Shown piece after piece: positions 23,918 through 34,581 of a stretch of 64,000 bases of DNA. The position numbers were made by a program, and so were the translations under genes. Positions within the stretch are counted from its first letter, which is position 1; the number at the start of each line of letters is the position of its first letter. The stretch is from Lantana camara (taxonomy: Eukaryota > Streptophyta > Magnoliopsida > Lamiales > Verbenaceae), in NCBI GenBank assembly GCA_037501455.1, contig CM074860.1:50788501-50852500 (forward strand). Reading direction: 5' to 3'. Below the pieces are notes generated by a model. The model ran no database searches. It was given only the letters and a program-made list of their open reading frames with translations, and was not told where the DNA came from.

Positions 23918-24226
23918 TCAAATGGACTTTTGCATTGCAACTGGTGAAAAGGCTTCGTCAAAGTCCACGCCGGGTCTTTGAGTGAATCCTTTTGCAACCA
24001 GTCTTGGTTTGTAGGCTGCAATGCTTCCATCAACTCCAAGCTTTCTCTTAAAGATCCATTTGCAACCTATGGGTTTGACCCCATCAGGCAAATCTACCAA
24101 GGTCCAAACTTGATTGGAGTTCATGGAATCCATTTCGGATTTCATGGCTTCTATCCACTGTTCAGAGTCAGAATCTGAAAGTGCCTCCTCATATGTTAAA
24201 GGATCATTATCCTTTTCAGAGATTTC
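23918..24226 (-). pseudogene. Copia RT, N-terminal part
   Basis: This segment encodes the start of copia RT: a WIEAMKSEM block, then VWTLVDLP, a CKWIFKRK motif, the AYKPRLVAKGF region and the FDEAFSPVA motif. It is one frame away from the integrase segment to its right. An apparent extra base near 24226-24228 after TPRQP explains the shift. It ends at TGA (23915-23917), where a CGA codon would be expected, so a CG to TG change is the likely cause. Confidence 0.9.
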
Positions 24227-24677
24227 ATGGCTGTCTAGGAGTGCGTTCAGAACGCCTTAGAGGAGGATTTACATGTGTATCGAAATTCGTGATTGGTTGT
24301 GGTTGATCAGAGTGGGACGTTTCTTGAGTGGGTGATGTGGGGTCATTTTGTACTTCTTCTAATTCTATGATCATGCCTTTCTTTTCTTTAAGGAACGGTT
24401 CCTCCAGAAAAGTAGCATTTCTGGAAACAAACACCTTTTGCTCAGATTGATCATAGAAATAGTATCCTATGGATTCCTTAGGATAACCTACAAAGTAGCA
24501 TAAGTTAGAACGAGATTCTAACTTATCTCCCACTGTCCTCTTCACGTAAGCAGGACAACCCCAAATTCTTAAGTAAGAATAACTAGGGATTTTACCATGC
24601 CACATTTCATAGGGCGTCTTGGGGACTGACTTAGAGGGAACTAGATTCAGAATCTTTGCTGCACTTTCTAGGGCATA
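24225..24677 (-). pseudogene. Copia integrase C-terminal part
   Basis: This continues in the frame of the gag-integrase segment after an in-frame TAG at 24678-24680. It includes the block with PYEMWHGKIPSYSYLRIWGC, the CYFVGYP motif and the PLRRSER linker common before copia RT. The TAG sits where a Trp codon (TGG) is usual. The frame ends at a stop at 24225-24227 near a single-base frameshift. Confidence 0.9.
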
Positions 24678-24680
24678 ACC

Positions 24681-26522
24681 CTAGAAAGAAGGTGGTAAGT
24701 CAGTGAAACTCATCATGGAACGAACCATATCAAGTAGGGTTCGATTCCTTCTCTCAGAAACTCCATTAAGCTGAGGAGTTCCCGGAGGAGTCCACTGAGA
24801 GACAATCCCATTATCTGTGAGATGATTAAGGAATTCTTCACTAAGATACTCGCCTCCTCGATCAGATCGAAGTGCTTTGATCTTGTGACCAGTTTGGTTC
24901 TCAACCTCCTTTTGAAATTCTAAGAATTTCTCAAAAGCTTCAGATTTATACTTTATTAAGTATACATAACCATACCGACTAAAGTCATCAGTAAAGGTTA
25001 TGAAGTACTGATGATTGTTTCTAGTGCTTACACTAAGTGGTCCACAAACATCAGTATGGATCAAATCCAAAACCTCAGTGGCACGTTCCACAGTTCCTTT
25101 AAAACGAACTTTGGACATCTTTCCTTTGAGACAGGATTCGCAAGAGGTCAACTCTTTGAGATCATTTTCAGAGAATGATCCTAAAGTGTTTATCTTGCTA
25201 ATTCTGTTCTTGGAAATGTGTCCTAATCTAGCGTGCCATAAGGGAGCTAAAACTTTGTCATCTCTCTTACGCTTTGTTTCTCGTTGTATATTCATAATAT
25301 TGATATTTTGAGTTAGGTAAAGTCCATTACTTAGAGTACCGATATGAACGGAAGAGTTGTTCCGTTTGATAAAGTATTTACCATTCTTAATATAAGTTTC
25401 ATAACCTTCACAATCTATTATTGGAACTGAAATTATATTACGAATAATGCTCGGTACATAAAGGACTTTATTTAATACTAACTCAAAACTACCTAAATCT
25501 AATCTAATTGTGCCTAAAGCTCGAGCTTCAACGTTTGAGCCATCGCCGATCTTCAAGACACATTCTCCTTCTTTGAGTTGTTGGACTTCACTTAGCATCT
25601 GTACATTATTACAGATATGAGTCCCACAACCGGTATCAAGTACCCAAGAACTAGAATTAATAGAAAGATTTACTTCAACGAGAAAGATACCTTTCTTTAG
25701 AGTAGCCTTGTACTCTGGGCAGTTTCTCCTCCAATGTCCCGCTTTGCCACAATGGAAGCAAACATCCTCTTTCTGATTACGCTTCTTCTTTTGGGCCTTC
25801 CCCTTCGAAATGCCACCAGTGGGCCTAAGGGGTTTCTTCTTCTTCTTTTGGGCTTTCTTGCCCTTACCTTTAGAAGGCCCAGAAGAGGAAGATGGAGCAT
25901 TCACCATCAAAACCTTATTGTCCTTCTTGATCGTGCTTTCAGCAGTCACAAGCTGACTAATCAGCTCAACTACAGTAGCACCAGCATGATTCATGTTGAA
26001 GTTAAGGACAAATGGGTTGAATGATGGTGGGAGCGAAGCTAGCAACAAATCCACTGAAAGCTCATCTTTCAGTGGCATGTCCATGGAAGCAAGTTTCTCA
26101 GTAAGGGCAAGAAACTTGAGTCCATATTCATGGACACTTGAACCTTCCCTCATTCTCAAGTGGAACAATTCCTTTGAAGTGTTATACCTTGTAACACGTT
26201 CATGAGGGCGGTAAAGCTGCTCTAAGTGGTCGTAAATCTCCCAAGCAAATTCCATGGCCTCATGCTGCCTTTGCAAGTCCGGAGACATGTTAGCCAACAT
26301 AAGGCAACGGGCTTGGAGATTATCATCCTTCCACTTCTGAATCGCGTCCCGCTCGGCCCGAGTGGGAGCCTCCCCTTCGGGACTAGGTTCCCCTTCGAAG
26401 AGAACATAAGTTCTCTTCTCAGAATCTAAAATGATTTTTAGATTCCTCAGCCAATCAGAATAGTTGGGACCAGTCAACTTGTTTGACTCGAGGATCGATA
26501 CAAGAGGGTTTTTGGTTGCCAT
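24681..26522 (-). pseudogene. Copia gag-protease-integrase (613 codons)
   Basis: The frame opens with MATKNPLVSILESNKLTGPN, typical of UBN2-type copia gag. A basic stretch (218-250) and a CCHC zinc knuckle (C255-C268, CFHCGK...NC) bind RNA. The aspartic protease has an intact DTG at 296-298. The integrase zinc-binding residues H430, H435, C461 and C464 and the catalytic residues D491, D554 and E590 are present. The segment stops at TAG (24678-24680) within integrase. The first ATG lies just inside the leader and starts the only long frame. The individual domains look well preserved, so the stop is probably recent. Confidence 0.96.
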
Positions 26523-26728
26523 TTCAAAACACGTAGAGAATCACAGAATCTACGACCTAAATGGTAAAACAGAGAACTAGTGAGCATGCTGAATTATAAC
26601 GATATACAAAAGATAAGGCCTTTAATCTATTGTAGCTCCCACTGTTTTTCAAAGATCTAGAATTCCCAAAGATCTAAGAGGAACACGTTTCCCAATGGGT
26701 ACTAAGATCCTAGGCATTTTACCTCGAA

Positions 26729-27049
26729 CCCACGATTCACGGACATTCTAAGTAAGAACCCTAGGTAGGTACAACTTACCAATTCTAACACCTTTAGAAC
26801 TCTTAGTAATTGTTTTTGCATCGCCTATCTTTCAATATGGACCCACGACTCGTGCGACATCCATATTTACTTAGGTGTTAAGCTAGACCCATCAATCATA
26901 AGATCATGACCAAAACTTAGTTCGAACGACCCACGACTCGCGGACATCGCCATTGCTAAAATTGACCACGAAATATTGATCATTTAAAATGATTAATTAG
27001 GTAACTAAGAACTAATGAGTTCCACTAGCTATCCCACGACTCGCGGACA
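26729..27049. repeat. Four dispersed 17-19 bp repeats in the copia leader
   Basis: CCCACGATTCACGGACA (26729), CCCACGACTCGTGCGACA (26842), and CCCACGACTCGCGGACA (26930 and 27033), spaced 113, 88 and 103 bp apart. The sequence between them is not obviously repeated. Confidence 0.85.
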
Positions 27050-28370
27050 ATAACTAGCTTCACTTACTAAACTTAAAACCTATTGATGGAATGCTTGGAA
27101 TTTAATTCAAAATTTGCATCTCGAATTAAACACGTATTTGTTCGAAAATAGCTTAATGTTTAATGGGAATTTTCGAATCAACCGGAGAGTTGTCCGGTTC
27201 GACCTCACCAACATATATGTTATCCAATTTTATTAGTCTTGATTAATGCAAGTACACTTAAATGCATTTCAAACAAGCACATAAACAGATAACATGTCCT
27301 AGCATGATACTAACATGTAATGATCATGGGTTCTACCTATCTTATGCGTGATATGCGGGAGCCACTCCACAATCACAAGTTCTAACGTACATGCCACATA
27401 AACAGTTTAAATCACATAAGGGAAAGCGGTAACAAAATATGAGCCCTAACTCTATTACATTTAACAATTGAGATTCCCCTCCCTAACATTTTGAGGGGTC
27501 TTCACTTATGACCTCCTTGTTACTTGAATGTGGTCCATCTTACTCCATGGGTGCATTGTCACCAAAATAAAAATAAAACCTCACCACCTATCTCTACTCT
27601 CAAATTACAATAAAAGGAAGAAGACATAAAGTAATAAGGCTCAATCTTCATATTGGCCTTAGACAATCACACGGGGCATACCCCGGCCTCAAAAACAGTA
27701 ATATGGAAAGCCACATAATAAATCACATAACAGTACGCACATAAGTGAGGCTCCAACCTCAATTGAAAAACGCAACTATAGGGCTCCAACCCCAATTTAA
27801 ACCATCCATGTGCATAAATTAAAACCATACATAGATCTAAAACCCATGATCACCTAACATGCTTTTGCGAGAATTTAAATTTAGCTAATAATTAAAATTC
27901 TCGTTTCAAGTCCTAATGACTTAAAACACGACTTAGATGCAATTCTTGTTCAAGAGCCTTTTCAATAAAACCCGAAAAACAATAAACCAATAAAATTCCA
28001 ATTAATATCCAAAATTACTAATTTTATTCTTTCATTATTTTCAGAAAATAAAATTCATAATTTTCCCAAAATCCAAATCGCTTTAATTTCTCAAAAATCC
28101 CAACTTAATCAAAATTTTAAAATAATTTTATTTTAGCAAAACTGTTTTTAAAAGATAAAATTAAGATAAAATTAAATCGGGATTTTTCGGACCGAAAACA
28201 CGAAAAACACAAAACACGAAAAACGAGCCCAAAAAAAAGGACCCAGCCGCGTGAGGCACCGCCGCGCAGCAGCGCGCGCAGACGCGCGCCAGCGGCGCGC
28301 ACAGCGCGCGGCAGTTGCCGCTCGCGTGCGCACGCTGGGCGTGCATCATGCGCGCGCCGCGCGCAGTAAC

Positions 28371-28528
28371 GCCCGCCGTGACTAGGCGGGCTGAGCAGGC
28401 GTCCCGCGCGGTTGCGGGACGGACTGGGCGGGCGCGCCTAGGCGCGCCCGGGACGTCTCCCGCGCTGTTGCGGGAGGAGCTGGGCGACGGCGACGGGCCT
28501 GGGCGTGCGACGTGGTAGCACGCCTAGG
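28371..28528. repeat. GC-rich hairpin block in the copia leader
   Basis: Four perfect 7-bp stems and one 20-bp palindrome occur in 158 bp. The stems are GCCCGCC/GGCGGGC (28371-28391), GTCCCGC/GCGGGAC (28401-28420), CTCCCGC/GCGGGAG (28457-28476) and GGCGTGC/GCACGCC (28502-28524, extendable to 11 bp at 28498-28528). The palindrome is GGGCGCGCCTAGGCGCGCCC (28430-28449). The surrounding leader is AT-rich. Confidence 0.88.
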
Positions 28529-28799
28529 CTCGTTGTTTTTCGTGTTCGTTTCGTATTTCTAGGTTTCTCGAAAACCCGGTTCAATCCAAAAATTAAAAAA
28601 TTCGATTTAAACATATTTCAATCAAAACGGTTTTCAAAATCACAATTTAAGAAAACAGTTTCAGAAATTCAGGAAAAATTACAGTTTCGTATTTCAGGCT
28701 TTCTAAAAGAACTCATGAATACCTAATTCGCATCTAAGCCTAAGAATTTCTACCAAATTCAAAATAATTGAGACGAATCAGAAACACGATTAACGAGGT

Positions 28800-28812
28800 G
28801 GCTCTGATACCA
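28800..28812 (-). other. Copia primer-binding site
   Basis: GGCTCTGATACCA is the reverse complement of the initiator tRNA-Met PBS and sits two bases from the 5' LTR. Confidence 0.95.
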
Positions 28813-28814
28813 CT

Positions 28815-30764
28815 TGTTGGAAAAAACGAATCAGAAAGCAGCGGAATTTAAAAAAAAATTCCCAACAAAAGGATCTAGGACTCGCAATCGTGCAACCAAA
28901 TTTGTAAAGATAGAAAACTTACTTTTCTTTTATTCTTTCTTGAAGCGTTTCAAGCCACCCAAGAACGCTCTTCTCGCGGCTTGATCCCTTCTCCTTTGGT
29001 AAAGCTCGAATCTTCAAACTTCTAACTTGAAGTCTCTAGAGAAAGTCCACCAACTTGATCACAATCTAACTAGTAAGGATGCTAGTTCTCTAGTTAGTGT
29101 TTAGGCTTAACCTAGGGTTTAATTTAATCTTGGAGAAAGGAAGGTGTTCAACACATGAACCAAAAGAATTGCCAATTCGCTCCATAAGGAGCTCGAGCTC
29201 CCCTATTTACAGAGAGGGGAGTGCCGAAATTCCTAGTCCTTTACGGGCTAGGATTTTGGTCCCTCTCTCCTATTACTTGATCATCAAGTATTTTCCAACT
29301 TTGACTTTGAATTCTAATTCAAGTCAACTTTTAAGAGAGCAAAAAATATCCAAACTATTTTTGGATAATTTTACACTTTATTTATTATAAAATAAATAAC
29401 TTATTTTTATCTAATTAATTAATTCGTAATTAATTAACTAGATTATTTTCTCCAAAATTAGACTTTCTTTTTAATTCAAAATTAAACCAAAGTCTATTAA
29501 ATAATTAACTAATTAATTATTTAATATATATATAATATATATATATACACACGTGTGTGACACGTGTCACAGTGACACGTGTCACTCACGTGAGCCACAC
29601 GTGTGACTTCACACGTGTGGAACCCTCTTGGCCCGATTAACTCGTTTAATCATTTTCAAGCCTCAACTCATGTAACCAAGTTGTTGTGTGTGACCCTCTA
29701 GGTTCTCAATTCAATTAGCAGTGACCCTAATTAATTAATTCACTAATTAATTAATCAGTCCACAGATTAAACGATCATAGTCTAGCAACAGGTGTTTAAC
29801 CCCTAGCTGAATTGGAATGTTCGGATTCGACAGAACCTTTAAGTCATTGATACATGTGAGATACAATCCTCCTACTTACTATCTCTCAACCAAGATCTAG
29901 GGCAAGGGAATAATCAGAACCCTAATAATCCGGTCTTAGAGCTAAGTGCATTTCATATCCATTTGATCTCAATCCAAGAAACCCTTTTCTTGATGTCTTG
30001 ATCTACTGCCTTGGCCAAGGACTCCATATGGCATATGAATGACTTACACAATAAGAGATCACCTTGCAAATGCAAGTGTAGGTCCTATCTTGATTCTCAT
30101 TCACTTTCATGAGTCACTTGTGCAGCCCCAGCATAAGCCTTGAATCAGTTGTCTAAGGCGACACCCTTTAAAGCTTATACCTAAGACTACAGAGTTAACT
30201 CATAAAGTGACAAGGAACCTCAAGTCTAAGGATCACTTAATCACATCAATGACTCATGAGATATTTCCTAATCTGGAAGTTTCCATTTCCTGAAATAGAA
30301 ACTTCCTTTCCCATTTAGGAGTGTTCTCACACGGGGCACCTCAGTGAACTTACTTATTAAAGTAAGCACCCTCATGTATCACGCACGTATCAACTATACA
30401 CTTTGCACCTCCATGAAACAAGGTGGTCCTTCTTAAGGGCGTGATCCCACAAGCAAGCCTTAGAGGAGTCAGGTTGACACTCCCACTGTCTGTAGGACTC
30501 ATCGGCTTGGAGTATTTTACTAATCATGACTTATGTGATATAGGGCTCGTTTCATGAACCATTTCACCTAAATGGTAGAGTCCTAAAGTCATCAGGATTA
30601 GGGGAGTTCTCATACATGCACAGCTAAAGTAAACGCATACCAAACAAGAGCATATAAAGAAGTGTTGCCTCAATTCGTTATTTCATTCAATGATTGTCTG
30701 TGATTACAATAAGGAAAAGCACAAAGCGGATATACAATCGGCTTTTAGGGCACTATTCCTAACA
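28815..30764 (-). repeat. Copia 5' LTR (1950 bp)
   Basis: Same length and termini as the 3' LTR (constant offset of 8156 bp along the whole LTR). It includes the six-G-box cluster at 29550-29617. Its TATA box site at 29204-29211 is altered to TGTAAATA on the minus strand. Confidence 0.96.
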
Positions 30765-31821
30765 CGTTCAGGCTGGTAAGCCAAAATGGGAACGGTCGTT
30801 CCCGTCCTCGCCGCCATGCATATTATTCAAACAATGGGAACGGCCGTTCCCCATTTACAAAGGGAACGGGAAGGGTCGTTCCCGTTACGCAGACAGTCCA
30901 GAAACAGGGGAGAAGAACAGAGGATGCACGAACCACCATCAAAGTTCCTCAAAACTCACATATTCAATTCCAAACATTATTATTCATGAAAAAGAATACA
31001 CTTGCATGCTTAAGATACCAAAAGGACTAACATAAACACCTATATCACACTTTAATCATCATAATCATCAATTCAAGTTTACATATATATCCATCATATC
31101 TCACCAATTTCTCCAAGGATTCCCAAGATTCATGCAAGAATTCATGACTAAAGCTTAAACTCATGCTTCTAACAACCAAAACACATAATATATCATCTAA
31201 CCTCAAACCCTAGCTTCATGAATTATCAAGAAATCACATATATACCTTGAATGAAAGAAGGAGAAGAAAGGATGGAGATATGATTAAGATGATGGCCTAA
31301 GACTTCTAATTCCTCAATGATTTTAGCTTGAAATGGATGAAATTCCCCTTTTCTTTCCTTGGAGGATTGGCTCGGTGAAGAAGGAAGCAAATATGAGGTG
31401 ATTGGCATGAGAATGAAGATGATTGAGGGAGAGATGCATATACCGACATTTCAAGAGGGAAAAATATAATATTAGCAAGTAATCCTCCAAGTTCTCTAAT
31501 TTATGCAATTGAGTATCAAAGGTTTGGAATTGACCACTTAGGGCCAAATTGCATCAATTAAAATGAATGAGCATTTAAGGACAATTTGGCTATTAAATCA
31601 AATTGGACAATTAATTCATGTAACAATTAAATTCCATTCATACAAGAACTCTCAAGTTGACATATATTTCATATATTTTCACGTAATCATGTTGAAACAC
31701 AATTTATAAAATTAATATAGCACGTATAAGTTAAATAAAAGAAAATAATACAATAAAGTCCTAACGCTAGAAACCCACACATGTCGAGCGTACCTGGCTG
31801 TCTGAAAATCGGGGCGTTACA
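30765..31821 (-). repeat. LARD-B 5' LTR, right part
   Basis: It resumes with the second TSD copy CGTTC (30765-30769) and continues the LTR to GGGGCGTTACA. Three more palindromes, 30788-30803, 30836-30851 and 30868-30883, complete the set of six. The target duplication CACAC follows at 31822-31826. Confidence 0.95.
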
Positions 31822-31826
31822 CACAC

Positions 31827-33470
31827 ACACACTTGCACACGTGCACTTAAAATTGATCAAAGAACATTATGAATGTGTTCTTAGGCTTATGAAGGTGTTC
31901 ATATTAGCTCATGATCAGATTTAGTAAATCCTAAGCCATAACATATAATTAAACTCACAATGTAGCACTTTATGTAACTTAAATCATAAAATTAATTCTA
32001 AATAAATTATTTTAGGCATGAATTCAATCAAACAAGACCATAATTATTTAAACACATACTCATATTATATCATATCATAATTCATGCATTTAATTAAATA
32101 AAATTCCATAATGTAGGTACATTTTATTTAAAACTAACAATTATGCATATATTTCATAAAATAAAATTCCTGAAGCATAATTTAAATAAACCTAGGCATG
32201 CCATAACTATATTATACTAAAAACATTATATAAAGCATGAAATAATAAAAGAAAAGAACACCTTGTATAGGAATGGGGCTGATCTCATGAGCTTTAGAGA
32301 GAGTGTGTGATTTTTGTGTAGTCTTGGAAATGAATGAAAACCTCTACTTATAGGTGAGATTTTGGGGCTTAAGTGTAATTTTCTATTATTTAGGGTAGTG
32401 ATTAAGGGTTTAGGGTAGCTAGGTGTATAAATATAGGGTACTTAGTTGGTATGCTTGGTGTATATGTGATGTAGGAGCTTATGTATACATATATTATCTA
32501 ATAATTATGTCATAATAAAATAATTCTAAAATAGGGTGAAAATAATAATAAAAACGTAGAAGAATCTCTAAATTTTAGTTTGAAATGAGAACAATTGCAA
32601 AAGAAAGAGAATCGAAAGATCTTTCCAATGGTTATACACACTTAACGTTTCAACGTCTAAATTTAAAGTAGTAATCATTCGGAATTTTGAAAAAATATGA
32701 GAAAATATATAAAAAAAAGCTACGATGAGAATTAATTTCTGAGAAAGTGTTCATGATTCTTAAAATAATTTAAGGATTATTTTCAGTATAATATTGGATA
32801 CCAAAAGTTGTACGGTTTGAAAGTTAGTTTTTACGACGGGAATAGTACTTTAGGAAAAATATGAAAAATTTATAAATAAGCTAGGAGTCGAGTTAGAGTT
32901 TAGAGGTTCTTAAAATTCATAACAAAATCCAAGGATCGTCTTGGTTATAATATCGTATAGGGAAAGCGTTGAATTTCGAAAATCTTCAAATTAGGGCAAA
33001 ACTAGGGTTTCTAGCCTGTTATGGTTACTATAGAAGCTACAATGAGAATTAGAGTTTAGGAATGAGATCATAATTCATAAAATTTCACAAGGATTCATTT
33101 GAACTCAATATTGGATAGGTAAAGATGCTCTGAAAATTTTCTACATGTAGGGATGAATAGTGACTAGGGACCTAAAGGGAATTTTTGATAAACAATTTCC
33201 AAGGTCGGTTTTGGAATATCAAATGCTAGGATATAAATCCGAAAAATGGGAAATTTAAGTTTCTAAGGTTTCAAGAAGAATATGTGATGGTTTAGGCTCG
33301 GTTAATGAATAGTGATATAGCTCTCATAATAAGGTATTAATCATAAATCGTAACACAAAGGCACATAATTCACATAAACTGAGATGCATGATGGATGGAG
33401 GCTATACACGCTTTTCTCTTAACCCTTTACTTACCTGGTCTATCTTGGTCTAAAAATCCGTGTTGTTACA
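31827..33470 (-). repeat. Relict LTR R, right part (5' end of a minus-strand LTR)
   Basis: The right end reads GTGTTGTTACA, so on the minus strand the LTR starts TGTAACAACACGG. A minus-strand CTATAAGTA at 32346-32353 is followed by leader-like sequence (CACTCTCTCTAAAGC), as expected for an LTR promoter. No gene is visible. It is continuous with 12605-13479 if LARD-B is removed. Confidence 0.7.
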
Positions 33471-33472
33471 CA

Positions 33473-34370
33473 ACGGGTTGAGTCGAGGAGGGAGAGCAAG
33501 GGAAGGGCCGACTAGTGTTCTGACAACAGTATGAAGAAGCACTAAACACTCCCCCCCCTAATCGGCACATCGAAGAAATCTACAATGTCTCCAACAAGAA
33601 ACTGTTCACGAACCCAAAAGCCGATTAAAGAGACACAAAAAACGAGAGACTAGGGGTATTGCCACTTCCACCGGTAGACAGGCCACAACACATCTGAGTG
33701 TTTCGCTCTGAGGGACGAGGTCGAGCTTCTAATCCAAGACGGCTAGCTTCAGGAGTTCGTCAAGATGCTCGAAGAGCTTGCCCTACGGGCAGAAGATCGC
33801 AGCCTCCCCGGAACAGGGAAGCTAAACAACTGACTAAGAGGGATGCCCACAACCACCCTTGCCTTGGTCGAATCGACATGATTGCTGGGGGGCCCTCTGG
33901 AGGAGACACGAAGACCGACTGAAAGCGTACCTGGAGAGAGGACCAGAGGAACTATTTCGGGCCGAGGGAAGTGATGCATGTCGAGTAGGGACAGATGGAT
34001 GGCTGGATCGACATAGAAGTTACCTTTAGTGATAGGGATCTAGTTAATGGGCCACCACGGGAAGGCAATGAGCCTAGTTGTCCGATGGTGGTCACATTAG
34101 ATGTAGCCAACTTCGCTGTATCCAAGACCTCGTTGATAATGGAAGCTCAACCAATATTGTCTTTTACTCTACTCTATCTAAAATGAATTTGGCTAAAAAT
34201 TTAAGGCTCGAACCGATTAAGACTCTCTTGACCGGTTTCGGAGGGGCCAAGGTATACCTTAAGGGCCGGGTCTATTAGTAACCTTCTTGGGAACGCTCCC
34301 TAAGAGGGCGACTATGGAAATCGAATACCTCATGGTCGAGCAGCCTTTCGCTTATCGATGCATGCGGGGT
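33473..34370 (+). pseudogene. Relict Ty3/gypsy gag-protease fragment
   Basis: The + strand shows decayed protein similarity. Around 33708-33780 a gag-like block reads ALRDEVELLIQDG, then a stop, then LQEFVKMLEEL. Around 34020-34190 a block reads VTFSDRDLVNGPP, VVTLDVANFAVSKT and then, in another frame, VDNGSSTNIVFYSTLS. The last is the gypsy-type retropepsin region, with DNG where the catalytic D-T/S-G is usual. Further on EIEYLMVEQPFAY fits the end of that domain. At least one stop and one frameshift break it, and no LTR or RT is attached. It lies opposite in strand to the neighbouring LTRs. Confidence 0.72.
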
Positions 34371-34538
34371 TTTGGTGCATGTTCACGTGCACAATTAACA
34401 CAAATAATAACAAATAAGTCACATAAATGAAATGGTGAATACAAACAAACACATAATCCTAAGCTGAACGACTTAGACAAACCCGACGCGACACTAGAGC
34501 TCCTGTTTTGCAACCAAGAGCTCTGATACCACTTTAGA
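34371..34538 (-). other. Element D, 5' internal fragment with PBS
   Basis: Truncated internal start of a minus-strand LARD- or gypsy-like element. GAGCTCTGATACCA (34518-34531) is the reverse-complement PBS. GAGCTC at 34497-34502 and 34518-34523 form the PBS hairpin. The leader resembles that of the other families (GGTTGCAAAAC and GTGTCG on the minus strand). The left boundary against the gypsy relic is approximate. Confidence 0.75.
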
Positions 34539-34581
34539 TGTAGCACCCCGGAGTGCAGAGCACTACATCCCCCGCACCATA
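34539..34581 (-). repeat. LTR of element D, left piece
   Basis: It begins TGTAGCACCCCGG and breaks after CCATA, where the gypsy element was inserted. It continues at 54007. Confidence 0.88.
34577..34581. repeat. Target-site duplication of the gypsy element, left copy
   Basis: CCATA here and at 54007-54011. Removing the element leaves one copy and restores the conserved CCCCCGCACCATAACCCG context. Confidence 0.96.

Larger units (their letters stand above)
26523..28799 (-). other. Copia 5' leader (2.3 kb, non-coding)
   Basis: The region between PBS and gag has no long reading frame on the minus strand. It holds four copies of a CCCACGACTCGCGGACA-type repeat (26729-27049), AT-rich sequence at 27050-28230, and a GC-rich hairpin block at about 28240-28530. 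Confidence 0.85.
20659..30764 (-). mobile_element. Ty1/copia retrotransposon, minus strand (10.1 kb), defective
   Basis: Two 1950-bp LTRs start TGTTGG and end CCTAACA, flanked by the 5-bp duplication CGTTC. Reading on the minus strand the order is 5' LTR, PBS, a 2.3 kb leader, gag-protease-integrase-RT-RNase H, PPT and 3' LTR. Integrase before RT is the copia order. The LTRs differ at only a small number of bases, so insertion was fairly recent. The polyprotein frame is broken by two in-frame stops and one frameshift. Confidence 0.97.
13480..31821 (-). mobile_element. LARD-B, minus-strand non-autonomous LTR element split by a copia insertion
   Basis: Two LTRs in the same (minus) orientation flank a 2.98 kb non-coding internal domain. 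The 3' LTR is 13480-16094. The 5' LTR is 19075-20658 plus 30765-31821, interrupted by the copia element. The PBS (19055-19067) and PPT (16095-16110) sit next to the expected LTRs. I see no gag or pol reading frame. The element lies within an older LTR (R) and carries the internal hairpin array, PPT hairpin and PBS hairpin of the other LARD-like elements. Confidence 0.93.

Noticed and set aside
28117..28518. Arg/Ala-rich open frames in the copia leader
   Set aside because: They result from the GC-rich hairpin block, which is stop-poor on both strands.
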